This document shows positions 34,569-45,155 of a DNA stretch of 64,000 bases, in pieces. The first letter of the stretch is position 1. Every line of letters begins with the position of its first letter. The notes under the pieces were generated by a model, which saw only the letters and a list, made by a program, of their open reading frames with translations, did not search any database and was not told the DNA's origin. The translations under genes and the position numbers were made by a program. The DNA is from an uncultured Paracoccaceae bacterium (GTDB taxonomy: Bacteria; Pseudomonadota; Alphaproteobacteria; Rhodobacterales; Rhodobacteraceae), in contig CANLEQ010000009.1 of assembly GCA_947489705.1 (NCBI GenBank), forward strand, positions 62,001 to 126,000, given 5' to 3'.

Positions 34569-35243
34569 ATGACAAAGTTGCGTATCGAGCCCATCTCCAA
34601 GCCGAAACTGGTCCGTGATGCGACCATCGAAACCATCCGGCATGCGATCATTAACGGTGTCCTGCCGCCCGGATCCCGCCTGATCGAGCGCGAGCTCTGC
34701 GAAGCGACCGGCGCCAGCCGCGCATCTGTCCGCGAGGCGATCCGTCAGCTCGAGGCCGACCGGCTGGTCGTGGTGATGGCTCACAAGGGGCCCGCGGTCG
34801 CGCGGCTGACCCCCACGCAGGCCGCCGAGATCTACGAGTTGCGCGCCGATCTGGAGGTCCGGCTGGCCCGGGCCTTCTGCGAGCGCGCGTCCGAGAGCGA
34901 CATGGACAAGCTCGGCGCCCTTCTGCAGGAGGTCGTCGAGGCGGCGTCGCACTCCGACAAACCGGCGCTCGTCGATATCATGGGCCGGTTCGACGAGCAT
35001 ATCATGGCCGTCTCCGGGCTCGAGGTGACGTCTGACATGCTCCGCACGCTGCTGGCCCGGATCAGCTGGCTTCGCTTCGTCGCGATGACCCAGGCGGGGC
35101 GGATCCAGCGCAGCGTCCAAGAGATACGCGATATCGTGCACGCGCTGAGAGAACGCGATCCCGACGGGGCCGACCGGACCATCAGGTTCTACGTCCGAAA
35201 TGCCGCCGAAGCGGCGCTTCAACAGCTCAAGGCAGCGCAGTAG
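34569..35243 (+). CDS. GntR-family transcriptional regulator, FCD domain
   Basis: The 224-residue protein has a winged helix (residues 10-75, with ELCEATGASRASVREAIRQLEADRLV) and an all-helical FCD ligand domain, with the acidic and histidine residues that coordinate a metal in RFDEHIMAVSG and later in IVHALRERD. FCD regulators usually repress genes for amino-acid, sugar-acid or carboxylate catabolism and release DNA on ligand binding. It closes the M20-oxidoreductase operon and probably controls the divergent M28-racemase-opp and M20 genes, through the TTGTCAGACAA palindrome between them. Confidence 0.87.
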   Translation: MTKLRIEPISKPKLVRDATIETIRHAIINGVLPPGSRLIERELCEATGASRASVREAIRQLEADRLVVVMAHKGPAVARLTPTQAAEIYELRADLEVRLARAFCERASESDMDKLGALLQEVVEAASHSDKPALVDIMGRFDEHIMAVSGLEVTSDMLRTLLARISWLRFVAMTQAGRIQRSVQEIRDIVHALRERDPDGADRTIRFYVRNAAEAALQQLKAAQ

Positions 35244-35513
35244 GGCCACGGCCCTTGTCAGAAGGGCGGCCCCTCGCGCCCCAAGGTTGCGCCCGTCGCC
35301 CGGCTCGCTAGGCTGTGAAGAGGTCCTTGCGATGCCAAACCTGTCCGAAATGGCCGGAAAGTTGCGCAAAGATCCATTTCGGGGCGCGGGGCGCCTGGGT
35401 TTGCACGGACGGTGCCGTTTTCCCGCGCCCCGACCAACGGCGGCACGTGACGTGCCAATCGGTTCGCACGACCGCTGTGATGGGCGCGAACGGACAAACG
35501 GAGAGAGCGAGAC

Positions 35514-36983
35514 ATGAGCATCGGCATCTGGATCAGCCTCATCGCGTATTTCGCGTTGATGATCGGCATCGGCATCTACGCCTATCGGAAATCCACGGAC
35601 AGTTCCGAGGAATACGTCCTTGGCGGGCGCAATCTGCACCCCGCGGTCGCCGCCTTGTCGGCCGGCGCCTCCGACATGTCGGGCTGGCTCCTGCTGGGCC
35701 TTCCCGGCGCTCTCTACGCGGCCGGGCTGGTCGAGGCCTGGATCGGCATCGGCCTCTTTCTCGGTGCGCTCGCGAACTGGATCATCGTCGCGCCCCGCCT
35801 GCGCGAACAGACCGAGCGCTACGGCAACGCGCTGACGATCCCCTCCTTCCTGGCGAACCGGTTCCCAAGCCAGGCCACCACATTGCGCGTCGTCTCGGCG
35901 CTGGTCATCGTGGTGTTCTTCGCCGTCTACACCGCATCCGGCCTGGTCGGCGGCGGCAAGCTGGTGCAATCGGCCTTCGACGGCAATTACCAGTTCGGCG
36001 TCTGGCTGACCCTGGGCGTGGTGCTCTGCTACACCGTGGTCGGCGGCTTTCTGGCGGTCAGCCTGACCGATTTCGTGCAAGGCTGCATCATGATGCTGGC
36101 GCTGATCGTCATGCCGCTGGTCGTGCTCTATGCCGGCGAGGGCGGCGGCTTCGACCAGGCGGCCGAAACGCTCTCGGGGGTCGAGGATTTCTCGCTCTCC
36201 CTCACCCAGGGGCTGACCGCGATCGGCTGGCTTTCGGCCGTGACCTGGGGCCTGGGGTATTTCGGACAGCCGCATATCATCGTGCGGTTCATGGCCGTCC
36301 GGTCCGTGCCCGCCGTGGCCACCGCCCGCAATATCGGGATGACGTGGATGTTCATCTCGCTCATCGGCGCGGTGGGCGTGGGCATCCTCGGCCGCGCCTA
36401 TGTGGAACGCAACGGCGTGTCGGTCGAGGACAGCGAGACGATCTTCATCGTGCTGGCCGACCTGCTGTTCCACCCACTGGTCACGGGGTTCCTCTATGCA
36501 GCGCTCCTGGCCGCGATCATGTCGACGGTGTCGAGCCAGCTTCTGGTGTCGTCGTCCTCGCTGGCCGAGGATTTCTATCGCCTGTTCTTCCGCCGCGATG
36601 CGTCCGAGACCGAGATCGTCAATGTGGGCCGTCTGGCCGTCGTCGCGGTGGGCGTCGTCGCTGCCTTCATCGCGGGCGATCCCGAAAGCCAGGTCCTGGG
36701 GCTGGTCGCGAACGCCTGGGCGGGCTTCGGCGCGGCCTTCGGCCCGCTCATCATCCTGTCGCTGACCTGGAAACGGATGAACGGCTACGGCGCGGTCGCG
36801 GGTCTTGGCACCGGCGCCGTGGTCGTCGGCCTCTGGATCTGGGCGGGGTGGAACAGCGAATTCCTCGGCGGTCCCGGCGTCTACGAGATCATTCCGGGCT
36901 TCATCGCGGCCTTCGCGGCGATCGTCGGGGTCAGCCTGGCCACGGGCGAATCGGACGAATATCGCGCCATGCCGGCCGAGTAG
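35514..36983 (+). CDS. putP: Sodium/proline symporter PutP
   Basis: The 489-residue protein has about 13 membrane segments. It matches the SSS-family PutP branch: GRNLHPAVAALSAGASDMSGWLLLGLPGA near residue 45 (sodium and proline binding), NRFPS after helix 3, the Na2-type serines in IMSTVSSQLLVSSSSLAEDFYR, and GLGYFGQPHIIVRFMA. A strong GGAGAG ribosome site is present. PutP imports proline with sodium, for nutrition or osmoprotection. It follows the FCD regulator by 270 bases, with its own promoter likely. Specificity for proline over related substrates is inferred from these motifs. Confidence 0.9.
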   Translation: MSIGIWISLIAYFALMIGIGIYAYRKSTDSSEEYVLGGRNLHPAVAALSAGASDMSGWLLLGLPGALYAAGLVEAWIGIGLFLGALANWIIVAPRLREQTERYGNALTIPSFLANRFPSQATTLRVVSALVIVVFFAVYTASGLVGGGKLVQSAFDGNYQFGVWLTLGVVLCYTVVGGFLAVSLTDFVQGCIMMLALIVMPLVVLYAGEGGGFDQAAETLSGVEDFSLSLTQGLTAIGWLSAVTWGLGYFGQPHIIVRFMAVRSVPAVATARNIGMTWMFISLIGAVGVGILGRAYVERNGVSVEDSETIFIVLADLLFHPLVTGFLYAALLAAIMSTVSSQLLVSSSSLAEDFYRLFFRRDASETEIVNVGRLAVVAVGVVAAFIAGDPESQVLGLVANAWAGFGAAFGPLIILSLTWKRMNGYGAVAGLGTGAVVVGLWIWAGWNSEFLGGPGVYEIIPGFIAAFAAIVGVSLATGESDEYRAMPAE

Positions 36984-37100
36984 GACATGCCGGGCCGTGG
37001 CGAATGCCGCGGCCCGAGCCCGGCCGCGCGGCTTGCGGCGATCCGGCCGGGAGGGGCGGATGATGCGGTCGGGCGGTCGCGATGCGTCGGCCCCAAACGA

Positions 37101-37126
37101 AACGGGGCGCCCGAAGGCGCCCCGTT
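37101..37126 (-). terminator. Terminator downstream of the cold-shock gene
   Basis: An 11-base perfect stem (AACGGGGCGCC at 37101-37111 with GGCGCCCCGTT at 37116-37126) with a TTCG tetraloop on the minus strand lies 27 bases after the csp stop and is followed by T-rich sequence on that strand. It can also end the putP transcript on the plus strand. Confidence 0.75.
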
Positions 37127-37152
37127 CGAAATTTCAGATCCGGTGGAGCCGA

Positions 37153-37359
37153 TCAGGCGAGTTGAAGGTTCGCAGCCGATTCACGGCCATCGCGGCCGGA
37201 TTCCACGTCGTAGGTGACCTTCTGGTCGTCGCTCACGGTCGTCAGACCGGCACGCTCTACGGCGGAAATGTGAAGAAAGACGTCCTTGCCGCCCGTATCG
37301 GGTGCAATGAAGCCGAAGCCTTTGGTGGGGTTAAACCATTTCACGGTGCCTGTGGCCAT
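37153..37359 (-). CDS. Cold-shock domain protein (CspA family)
   Basis: The ATG at 37359 has AGGAG upstream and gives a 68-residue single-domain cold-shock protein (MATGTVKWFNPTKGFGFIAP). RNP1 (KGFGFIAP) and RNP2 (VFLHISAV) are intact. It binds RNA and single-stranded DNA as a chaperone. A long leader of over 100 bases up to the neighbouring ggt end is likely, as is usual for csp genes. The length is as expected for the family. Confidence 0.93.
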   Translation of the reverse strand: MATGTVKWFNPTKGFGFIAPDTGGKDVFLHISAVERAGLTTVSDDQKVTYDVESGRDGRESAANLQLA

Positions 37360-37627
37360 CGTGAGATCTCCTGTATTATTCAACCTGTTCGCGGAAGTGC
37401 AACAGCGTGGCGCAGTAGGCCAAGATCGAGTTCGCTGGAGTCCGGAAGGGAATGCAGGGGATCGATAGAGGGAACGTAGCACGATCTGACTGAACGAGTG
37501 CGGGCGCCCTGTCAATCCCTCATCGCAGCTGCGCACGCTCGCCCTGCCAACGCGAGACCTGCTGCGGGCCTGCGGGGGCGGCGGCTGCAATTGCGCCGCG
37601 ACCATGTCCCCCGGGGCCGCATCCCCG

Positions 37628-39418
37628 TCACCGTCCGATCGCATAGGCCTGCATCAGACGCGGGGTCGCTGCGGCGACGAGTGCGCCATCCGCCCGCCGC
37701 AACGCGGCGGTGAGGCGCCCGACCGTCCAGGGCGCGGCCACCGTGACGATGTGGCCGCGCGCGCGCAGCGCCTCGATGCAGGCCTCGCCCACATTGGGTT
37801 CGATCATCATCTCGCCCGGCTTCACGGCGCGGGGGAAGAACGATCCCTGGAAATGCATGCTGTGGAACAGCGGCGCGTCCATCCCCTGCTGCAGGCCCAT
37901 GCCGTGGTGGACGAGGCGCAGGAACCAGACGAGCTGCCACTGGTCCTGCTGGTCGCCGCCGGGCGTGCCGAAGACCAGACGGTCGCCGTTCTCGTGGCAG
38001 GCCAGCGTCGGGGTGAGGGTGGTGCGTGGCCGGCGACCGGGCGCGAGCGAGGTCGGCAGCCCGTCCTCCAGCCAGAACATCTGCGCGCGGGAATTGAGCG
38101 GGAAACCGAGGCCCGGGATCACCGGGTTCGATTGCAGCCAGCCGCCCGACGGCGTGGCCGCGACGCAATTGCCCCAGCGGTCTATGACGTCGAGATGGAC
38201 GGTATCGCCCTTCCTGTCGGTCAGATGCGCCATGGTCGGCTCTTGTGCGCCCACGTCCGAGACGCCGAAGTCGCGCGCCGCGCGGGCGATATAGGCGTCG
38301 GCCTGATGCTCCAGCCCCGGAACGCGGCCCGGCCGCTGGTCGAGCGAGGCCTCCGCCCCGATGAGGCTCGCGCGCTCTGCATTGTAGGCCTCCGACAGGA
38401 GGTGCTCCATCGGCACCTCGCTCTGGTCGGGATCGCCGTAATAGGCTTCGCGGTCGGCATAGGACAGCTTCATCGCCTCGATGACCGTATGGACGAAATC
38501 GGGGCCCATCGGGTCCATCGAGGCCAGATCGAAATGCTTCAGGATCGCCAGCGATTGCAGCAGCACCGGCCCCTGTCCCCAGGGCCCGGTCTTGTGCAGC
38601 GTCCAGCCGTGGTATTCGTAGGATTGCGGCGCCTCGAACGCCGCGCGCCATCCGGCCATGTCCCCGGGTGCTAGGACGGCGCGGTTCCTGCGCTCGCTCA
38701 CGTCATGGACCTCGGCATCCTTGAGGTAATCGAAGATCGCCTCGGCCACGAAACCCTCGGCCCATGCGTCCCTCGCGGCGTCGATCTGGGCCACGCGATC
38801 GTCACCCGCCGCCTCGGCCGCCTCGACGAGCCGCTCGTAGGTGCGGGCAAGGTCGGGATTGCGAAAAAGCGCTTTCGCCTCGGGCGGCGTGCCTTCGGGG
38901 GTCCAGACCGCAGCGGAGGACGGCCATTCGGCGGCGAAGTACTCCGCCAGCCCCGCGATCGTGTCCGCAACGCGCGGCAGCATCGGATGCCCGTCGCGGG
39001 CATAGCCGATCGCGGGCGCCAGGGCCTCGCGGATCGTCATCGTGCCCTCGTCGCGCAGCATCAGCATCCAGCCGTCGAAGGCGCCCGGAACGACGGTCGA
39101 CAAAAGCCCCGAGCCCGGGATCAGCGTGAGACCTTGCGCCTTGTAATGCGCGATCGTGGCCGCCTCGGGCGCGGGGCCCTGGGCGGCCACGACGCGGTTG
39201 CCGTTCGCCACGCTGTGGAACACGATCGGCAGGTCGCCTGCGGGGCCGTTGAGATGCGGCTCCACCACCTGCAGTGTCAGCCCCGTCGCCACCGCCGCGT
39301 CGAAGGCGTTGCCGCCCTTCTCGAGGATCGACATCCCCACCGCCGAGGCGATCCAGTGCGTCGAGGTGACGGTTCCGAAGGTGCCGCGGATGTCGGGGCG
39401 AGTGGTGAAGTCGGTCAT
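37628..39418 (-). CDS. ggt: Gamma-glutamyltransferase/glutathione hydrolase
   Basis: The 596-residue Ntn hydrolase precursor has the family opening (THWIASAVGMSILEKGGNAFDAAVA), the EPHLNGPAGDL block, and the autocleavage site at Thr406 in GDTVHLDVID, where the small subunit would start. The GGWLQSNPVIPGLGF region and the late TVAAPWTVGRLTA are also present. The second residue after the catalytic Thr is Val instead of the usual Thr. There is no signal peptide. GGT cleaves gamma-glutamyl bonds, as in glutathione. It starts 10 bases after dppC in the dppDFABC-ggt operon, so the transporter probably imports gamma-glutamyl peptides. Confidence 0.9.
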   Translation of the reverse strand: MTDFTTRPDIRGTFGTVTSTHWIASAVGMSILEKGGNAFDAAVATGLTLQVVEPHLNGPAGDLPIVFHSVANGNRVVAAQGPAPEAATIAHYKAQGLTLIPGSGLLSTVVPGAFDGWMLMLRDEGTMTIREALAPAIGYARDGHPMLPRVADTIAGLAEYFAAEWPSSAAVWTPEGTPPEAKALFRNPDLARTYERLVEAAEAAGDDRVAQIDAARDAWAEGFVAEAIFDYLKDAEVHDVSERRNRAVLAPGDMAGWRAAFEAPQSYEYHGWTLHKTGPWGQGPVLLQSLAILKHFDLASMDPMGPDFVHTVIEAMKLSYADREAYYGDPDQSEVPMEHLLSEAYNAERASLIGAEASLDQRPGRVPGLEHQADAYIARAARDFGVSDVGAQEPTMAHLTDRKGDTVHLDVIDRWGNCVAATPSGGWLQSNPVIPGLGFPLNSRAQMFWLEDGLPTSLAPGRRPRTTLTPTLACHENGDRLVFGTPGGDQQDQWQLVWFLRLVHHGMGLQQGMDAPLFHSMHFQGSFFPRAVKPGEMMIEPNVGEACIEALRARGHIVTVAAPWTVGRLTAALRRADGALVAAATPRLMQAYAIGR

Positions 39419-39428
39419 GGAGCCTCTG

Positions 39429-40328
39429 TCATTGTTCGCGGGGGTCGAGCGCGTCGCGCAGCCCGTCGCCCAGAAGGTTGAAGCCGAGCACCACGAGGAA
39501 GATCGCGATGCCGGGCCAGAGCGCCATCCATGGCGCCTGATTGAGGAAGTTCTTGGCGGTGTTCAGCATCGACCCCCAGGACGGGGCGGGGGGCTGCTGA
39601 CCCAGACCCAGAAAGCTCAGCGACGCTTCGGCGATGATCGCGGTGGCGATGGTCAGGGTCGCCTGCACCAGGATGGGCGGCAGGATGTTGGGCAGGATGT
39701 AGCGCGCGAGGATCTTGCGCGTGGGCAGGCCGATGGCGCGCGCGCTGTCGACGTAATCCTCGGCCGCGACCGACAGGACCTGGCCGCGCGTCAGCCGCAC
39801 GAAAAGCGGCGTGGCGGAAATGCCGATGGCGATCATCGCGTTCGACAGCGACGGCCCGAGAAACGCCGCGAGCGCGATGGCGAGGATCAGGAAGGGCGCC
39901 GCCAGAAGCGCCTCGGTGCAGCGCGAGATCACCGCGTCGGTCCAGCCGCCGAAATACCCCGCCGCGATCCCCAGCGGCACGCCCAGCAGCACGGCGATCA
40001 GCACCGAGATCACGCCCGCCAGAAGAGACGCCTGCGCGCCCCAGATCATCCGCGAGAGCACGTCGCGCCCGATCTCGTCGGTGCCGAAGGGATGCGCGGC
40101 CGAGGGCGCCTGCCGGACCGCGGCCCAGTCCGTGGCGGTCGGATCGGGGATCGGCAGCACCGGCGCCAGCAGTGCTACGGCCACGAAGAAGGTGACGAGG
40201 ATGCCGCCCAGCATGGCCGAGCGGTGGGCGCGGAATTTCTTCCACACCCGGTTCTCGGGCTTGCGGTTGAGGACGGGATCGTTGGCGCTTTCGGCATCGA
40301 CCGTCGAGGGCGTGGCGACCTGCGGCAT
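39429..40328 (-). CDS. dppC: Peptide ABC transporter permease (DppC type, second system)
   Basis: The 299-residue permease has an N-terminal cytoplasmic tail, a first helix LGGILVTFFVAVALLAPVLP, the block FGTDEIGRDVLSRMIWGAQ, the EAA loop ARAIGLPTRKILARYILPNI and the end FNLLGDGLRDALDP. It pairs with DppB. Its ATG abuts the dppB stop directly, and ggt follows at 10 bases. It is a different system from the one at 24-30 kb: sequences of the two permeases clearly differ. Confidence 0.92.
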   Translation of the reverse strand: MPQVATPSTVDAESANDPVLNRKPENRVWKKFRAHRSAMLGGILVTFFVAVALLAPVLPIPDPTATDWAAVRQAPSAAHPFGTDEIGRDVLSRMIWGAQASLLAGVISVLIAVLLGVPLGIAAGYFGGWTDAVISRCTEALLAAPFLILAIALAAFLGPSLSNAMIAIGISATPLFVRLTRGQVLSVAAEDYVDSARAIGLPTRKILARYILPNILPPILVQATLTIATAIIAEASLSFLGLGQQPPAPSWGSMLNTAKNFLNQAPWMALWPGIAIFLVVLGFNLLGDGLRDALDPREQ

Positions 40329-41273
40329 CTATTGCTTCCTCAGGCGCGGGTTCAGGAGGACATAGGCGATATCGGCCAGCAGGTTCATCGCGATGAACCC
40401 CACCGCAGTGACCAGCACGATGCCCTGGACCACCGCATAATCGCGGTTGAAGACCGCGTCCACGATCAGCTTGCCGAAGCCCGGCACGGTGAAGATCTGC
40501 TCGGTCAGGACGGCGCCCGCGATGAGTTCGCCGAAGAGCAGCGCCGAGAGCGTGACGATCGGCGTCAGGGCGTTGCGGAAGGCGTGTTTCAGGATCACCC
40601 GCCGTTCGCTGAGGCCCTTGGCGCGCGCCGTGCGGACGTAATCCGACGTCAGAACGGACAACATGGCCGAGCGGGTATGGCGCATCAGCGTCGCGGCGAG
40701 CGCCGTGCCCAGGACGAAGGCGGGCATGATCATCACCTGGATCGAGCGCAACGGGTCCTCGTCGAAGGGCACGTAGCCGCTGGCCGGCAGAAGCTGCCAT
40801 TTCACCGAGACAAGCAGGATCAGCATGATGCCGAGCCAGAAATTCGGGATCGACAGGCCCGACAGCGCCACGACGTTGGCCACGTAGTCGACGATCGTGC
40901 CCTTCCGGATCGCCGATACGATACCCGCCGGAATCCCGATCGCCAGCGCGAAGATCATCGCCATCGCGGCGAGCTGGATCGTCACGGGCAGCTTCTGCCC
41001 GATCAGTTCCAGGACCGGCTGGTTGGTGCGCAGCGAAATGCCGAGATCGCCCCTGAGCGCGTTGCCGACCCAGGTCAGGTACTGGATCGGGATCGGATCG
41101 TTGAGGCGGTATTTCTCGCGCAAATATTCGATCGTCGCGGGATCGCGTTCCTCTCCGGCCATCGCGAGGACCGGATCGCCGGGAAGCAGCTTTTGCAACG
41201 CGAAGACGAAGATCGAGATCAGGATGATCGTCGGGATCGCGATGATCAGGCGGCGCAGGATGAATGACAGCAT
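40329..41273 (-). CDS. dppB: Peptide ABC transporter permease (DppB type, second system)
   Basis: The 314-residue permease opens with FILRRLIIAIPTIILISIFVF, then LREKYRLNDPIPIQYLTWVGNALRGDLGIS, the EAA loop AKGLSERRVILKHAFRNAL and the terminal YVLLNPRLRKQ. It forms the channel with DppC. A perfect 11-base hairpin separates it from dppA. It is shorter than the OppB at 27 kb and has the compact form common in dipeptide or glutathione systems. Confidence 0.92.
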   Translation of the reverse strand: MLSFILRRLIIAIPTIILISIFVFALQKLLPGDPVLAMAGEERDPATIEYLREKYRLNDPIPIQYLTWVGNALRGDLGISLRTNQPVLELIGQKLPVTIQLAAMAMIFALAIGIPAGIVSAIRKGTIVDYVANVVALSGLSIPNFWLGIMLILLVSVKWQLLPASGYVPFDEDPLRSIQVMIMPAFVLGTALAATLMRHTRSAMLSVLTSDYVRTARAKGLSERRVILKHAFRNALTPIVTLSALLFGELIAGAVLTEQIFTVPGFGKLIVDAVFNRDYAVVQGIVLVTAVGFIAMNLLADIAYVLLNPRLRKQ

Positions 41274-41295
41274 GGCGGCTCCGGGGCACGGGCGG

Positions 41296-41322
41296 GCCGG
41301 GCGGGGGGCTTCCCCGCCCGGC
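41296..41322. terminator. Intercistronic hairpin between dppA and dppB
   Basis: GCCGGGCGGGG at 41296-41306 pairs perfectly with CCCCGCCCGGC at 41312-41322 around a five-base loop, just after the dppA stop. As in the other opp operon, it probably tunes binding-protein versus permease expression. Confidence 0.5.
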
Positions 41323-41330
41323 GGGACGGA

Positions 41331-42848
41331 TCAGTCTTCCTCCAGGCTGACCCCTTCGAGCCGGATCATGCCGTCGGGATAGGGCACGAAGCCCTGTACC
41401 CGGTCGCTGATCGCCCAGAGCCAGGTGTCGTGCCAGAGATACACGATCGGCAGATCCTCGTTCAGGATCCCGCGCGCCTCGGCATAGAGGGCCTGCCGTT
41501 CCGCGGTATCGTTGCTCTGCCGCGCCTCGTCGAGCAGCCGGTCGATCTCGGGGTTCGAATAGCCCGAATCGTTGATGCCGCCATCGGTGGTCATGAACTG
41601 GTGGATGTTGCCGTCAGGATCGACACGCCCCGACCACCCGACCAGCGAGGCGGTGTAATCGCCCGCCGTCTGGTCCGACAGCATGGTGGCGAATTCCTTC
41701 GACGTGATCGAGATGTCGATGCCGGCCTCGCTCGCCATGGCCTGGATCACCTGGATCACCTGCATCGAATCGGTGTCGTTGGGGGCCTGCACCTCCAGCG
41801 TGACGCCATCCTCGTAGCCGGCCTCGGCCAGCAGCGCGCGGGCGCGCTCCACGTCGCGTTCGGGGACGGGATAATCCTCGGCGTAGAACGGGCTTTCGGG
41901 CGAATATTGCTGGTTGCCGGGCGTGGTGACGCCGTTGAAGACCACCTGGCTCAGAGCCTCACGGTCGATCGACGCGCTCAGCGCCTGTCGCAACAGCTCT
42001 CCGTCGGCACCGAAGGGATTGTCGGCGCGGTCGCCGTTGCCGACGTTGAAGGTTATGCCGTCATAGCCGAGCGAGGTGGCCCGCTCCACGGTGATCGACC
42101 CGTCGCTTTCGGCCTGCGCCATGTCCGTGGCCGACATCCGCTCGATCATGTCGAGATCGCCCGATTGCAGGTTGGCAAGCCGCACCGTGGTATCGGGAAT
42201 GGGCAGGTAGGTCACGCCATCGACCAGGATCTCCTCGGCGTTCCAGTATTCCGGGAACGCCTCGAGCACGATGCGGTCCTGCGCCACCCTCTCGACGAAG
42301 CTGAACGGCCCCGAGCAGATCGGCTCAAGCCCGAAATCCGCGCCGGCTTCCTCGGCGGCGGTCGGCGAGATCATCATGCCCGCCCGGTCGGCGAATTGCG
42401 CCAGCAGCGTGGCGTCCGGCGCGTCGAGATCGAAGCGGATCTCGTGCTCGCCCAGCACCTCGACCCCGGTGATGGAGGTCAGCTCGGACTTGCGGCGGCT
42501 TTCCTCGAGATTCTGCGAGCGGTCGATATTGGCCGCCACGGCCTCGGCGTCGAAGGGCGTCCCGTCATGGAACGTCACCCCCTCGCGCAGCTGCATGGTA
42601 AGCTCGGTGTTGTCGTCGTTCCACGACCATTCGGTTGCGAGCTGCGGGATGATCTCGAGCTCGGGGGTGATGTCCACCAGCTTGTCGCAGAGCGAGGCAT
42701 AGACGATCCGCCCCACGAAGGTGCGCGATTGGTCGGGATCGAGAATGTCGGGGTCTTCCTGCAGGCCGATGCGCAGGGTCTGGGCCTGCGCGCCGAGTGC
42801 CGTGGCCCCCAGAAGCGCCGCGGCGAGCGTCATGCGTGAAAGTGTCAT
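41331..42848 (-). CDS. dppA: Peptide/glutathione ABC transporter substrate-binding protein (DppA/GsiB type)
   Basis: The 505-residue protein has a Sec signal (MTLSRMTLAAALLGATALGAQA) and the SBP_bac_5 fold: the N-terminal motif PQLATEWSWNDDNTELTMQLREGVTFHDG, then PFDAEAVAANIDR and the C-terminal NPEIDRLLDEARQSND. AGGAG precedes the ATG. It delivers peptides to DppBC. The ggt gene in the same operon suggests glutathione or gamma-glutamyl peptides as ligands (inference). The open frame extends further upstream to 43004, but that part is not a signal sequence. Confidence 0.9.
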   Translation of the reverse strand: MTLSRMTLAAALLGATALGAQAQTLRIGLQEDPDILDPDQSRTFVGRIVYASLCDKLVDITPELEIIPQLATEWSWNDDNTELTMQLREGVTFHDGTPFDAEAVAANIDRSQNLEESRRKSELTSITGVEVLGEHEIRFDLDAPDATLLAQFADRAGMMISPTAAEEAGADFGLEPICSGPFSFVERVAQDRIVLEAFPEYWNAEEILVDGVTYLPIPDTTVRLANLQSGDLDMIERMSATDMAQAESDGSITVERATSLGYDGITFNVGNGDRADNPFGADGELLRQALSASIDREALSQVVFNGVTTPGNQQYSPESPFYAEDYPVPERDVERARALLAEAGYEDGVTLEVQAPNDTDSMQVIQVIQAMASEAGIDISITSKEFATMLSDQTAGDYTASLVGWSGRVDPDGNIHQFMTTDGGINDSGYSNPEIDRLLDEARQSNDTAERQALYAEARGILNEDLPIVYLWHDTWLWAISDRVQGFVPYPDGMIRLEGVSLEED

Positions 42849-42906
42849 GTCTGTCTTCTCCTGGCTGGTGTCGGGGCCGCCCGCATGCGGACGGATCTTC
42901 TGAGGT

Positions 42907-44006
42907 TCAGGTCGTGGCGCGCGGGCGGATCCCGGTGCCCGAGACCGCGTCGGCATAGAGCGAGAAGCGCGCGCGCGCGGCATCGGTGCGGCCGGTGCCG
43001 GCACTTGCGGGGGGCGATGGCGCCTCGGCCGCGATCTCCTCGAAGAAGTGACACGCGGCGCGGTGGCCGGGGCCGGTATCGGTCTCGCGCAAAGCGGGGA
43101 TCTCGGCCGCGCATGTTTCGCGCGCGAAACGGCAGCGGGTGCGGAACCGGCAGCCCGAAGGCGGGTCCACGGGGCTCGGCATCTCGCCGGTGAGCGCGAT
43201 CTGCCGGCGCGTGCGCCCGTGTTCGGCCTCCGGGATCGCCGAGAGCAGCGCCATGGTGTAGGGGTGGCGGGGATGGGCGAAGATCTCGTCGGTCGGCCCC
43301 TCCTCGACGATCTTGCCGAGATACATGACCGCGACCCGGTCGCTCATGTGGCGGATCACCGCCAGATCGTGGGCGATGACGACCAGCGTCAGCCCGAGCC
43401 GGTCGCGCAGCTCGGCGAGCAGGTTGATCACCTGCGCCTGCACCGACACGTCGAGCGCCGAGACCGGCTCGTCCCCGATGATCAGCTTGGGGCCCGAGGC
43501 AAGAGCCCGGGCGATGCCGATCCGCTGGCGCTGCCCGCCCGAGAATTCGTGCGGATACCGACCGGCATGTTCCGCGCGCAGGCCCACCTGCGACAGAAGG
43601 TCCGCCACCTTCGCGCGCCGCTCCTGCGCCGAAAGCCCGGGGGCGTGCGTCTCCAGCGGTTCGCCCACCAGACGCCCCACGCTCATCCGCGGATTGAGCG
43701 AGCTGAACGGGTCCTGGAAGATGAACTGCATGTCGCGACGCAACTCGGTCAGGGCGCGGCCCTCGGCCTGGTCGATCTGCCGCCCCTCGAAGAGCATCTG
43801 GCCCGAGGTGGGCTCGATCAGCCGCATCAGCATGCGCGCGAGCGTCGATTTCCCGCAGCCGGATTCGCCGACGATGGCCAGCGTCTCGCCCTGCTCCACC
43901 GACAGCGACACGTCCTCGACCGCGCGCAGGGTCTTCGGCTGGGTGAAGAGCGATCCGCCGACCCTGAAATGGCGCGTCAGCCGGATGGCCTTGAGGATGG
44001 GCTCGC

Positions 44007-44010
<4 letters not shown>
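42907..44010 (-). CDS. dppF: Peptide ABC transporter ATP-binding protein (DppF type, second system)
   Basis: The 367-residue ATPase has Walker [11 protein letters not shown]-loop [12 protein letters not shown], signature [15 protein letters not shown], Walker [13 protein letters not shown] and H-loop [11 protein letters not shown], then the C-terminal domain with [15 protein letters not shown]. Start ATG 44010 overlaps the dppD end (ATGA). A C-terminal Ala/Ser/Thr tail of about 35 residues is longer than usual. It works with DppD. Confidence 0.91.
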
Positions 44011-45011
<1,001 letters not shown>

Positions 45012-45155
45012 GATGCTAAACCGTTGGTTGACTGACCCGAGCCTACGCCCGGGGCGGGGGCCGTCAACGCAGAACCCTTCCTCCGGCACGCCGCCGCGTG
45101 CGGATGCCGGAAGAAGGGAGCGGCTGCCTATTGTTTGGGCATCTCGGCGCGGCGA

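Noticed and set aside
39156-41267. 703-codon plus-strand frame antisense to ggt and dppCB
   Set aside because: The translation is a run of Arg, Asp, His and Gln with no fold or motif, and the minus-strand genes are beyond doubt.
43115-43130. Perfect palindrome GTTTCGCGCGCGAAAC, similar in look to the par palindromes
   Set aside because: It lies in dppF codons for Phe-Ala-Arg-Glu-Thr, has a two-base centre instead of one, and occurs once. It is probably a coding coincidence.
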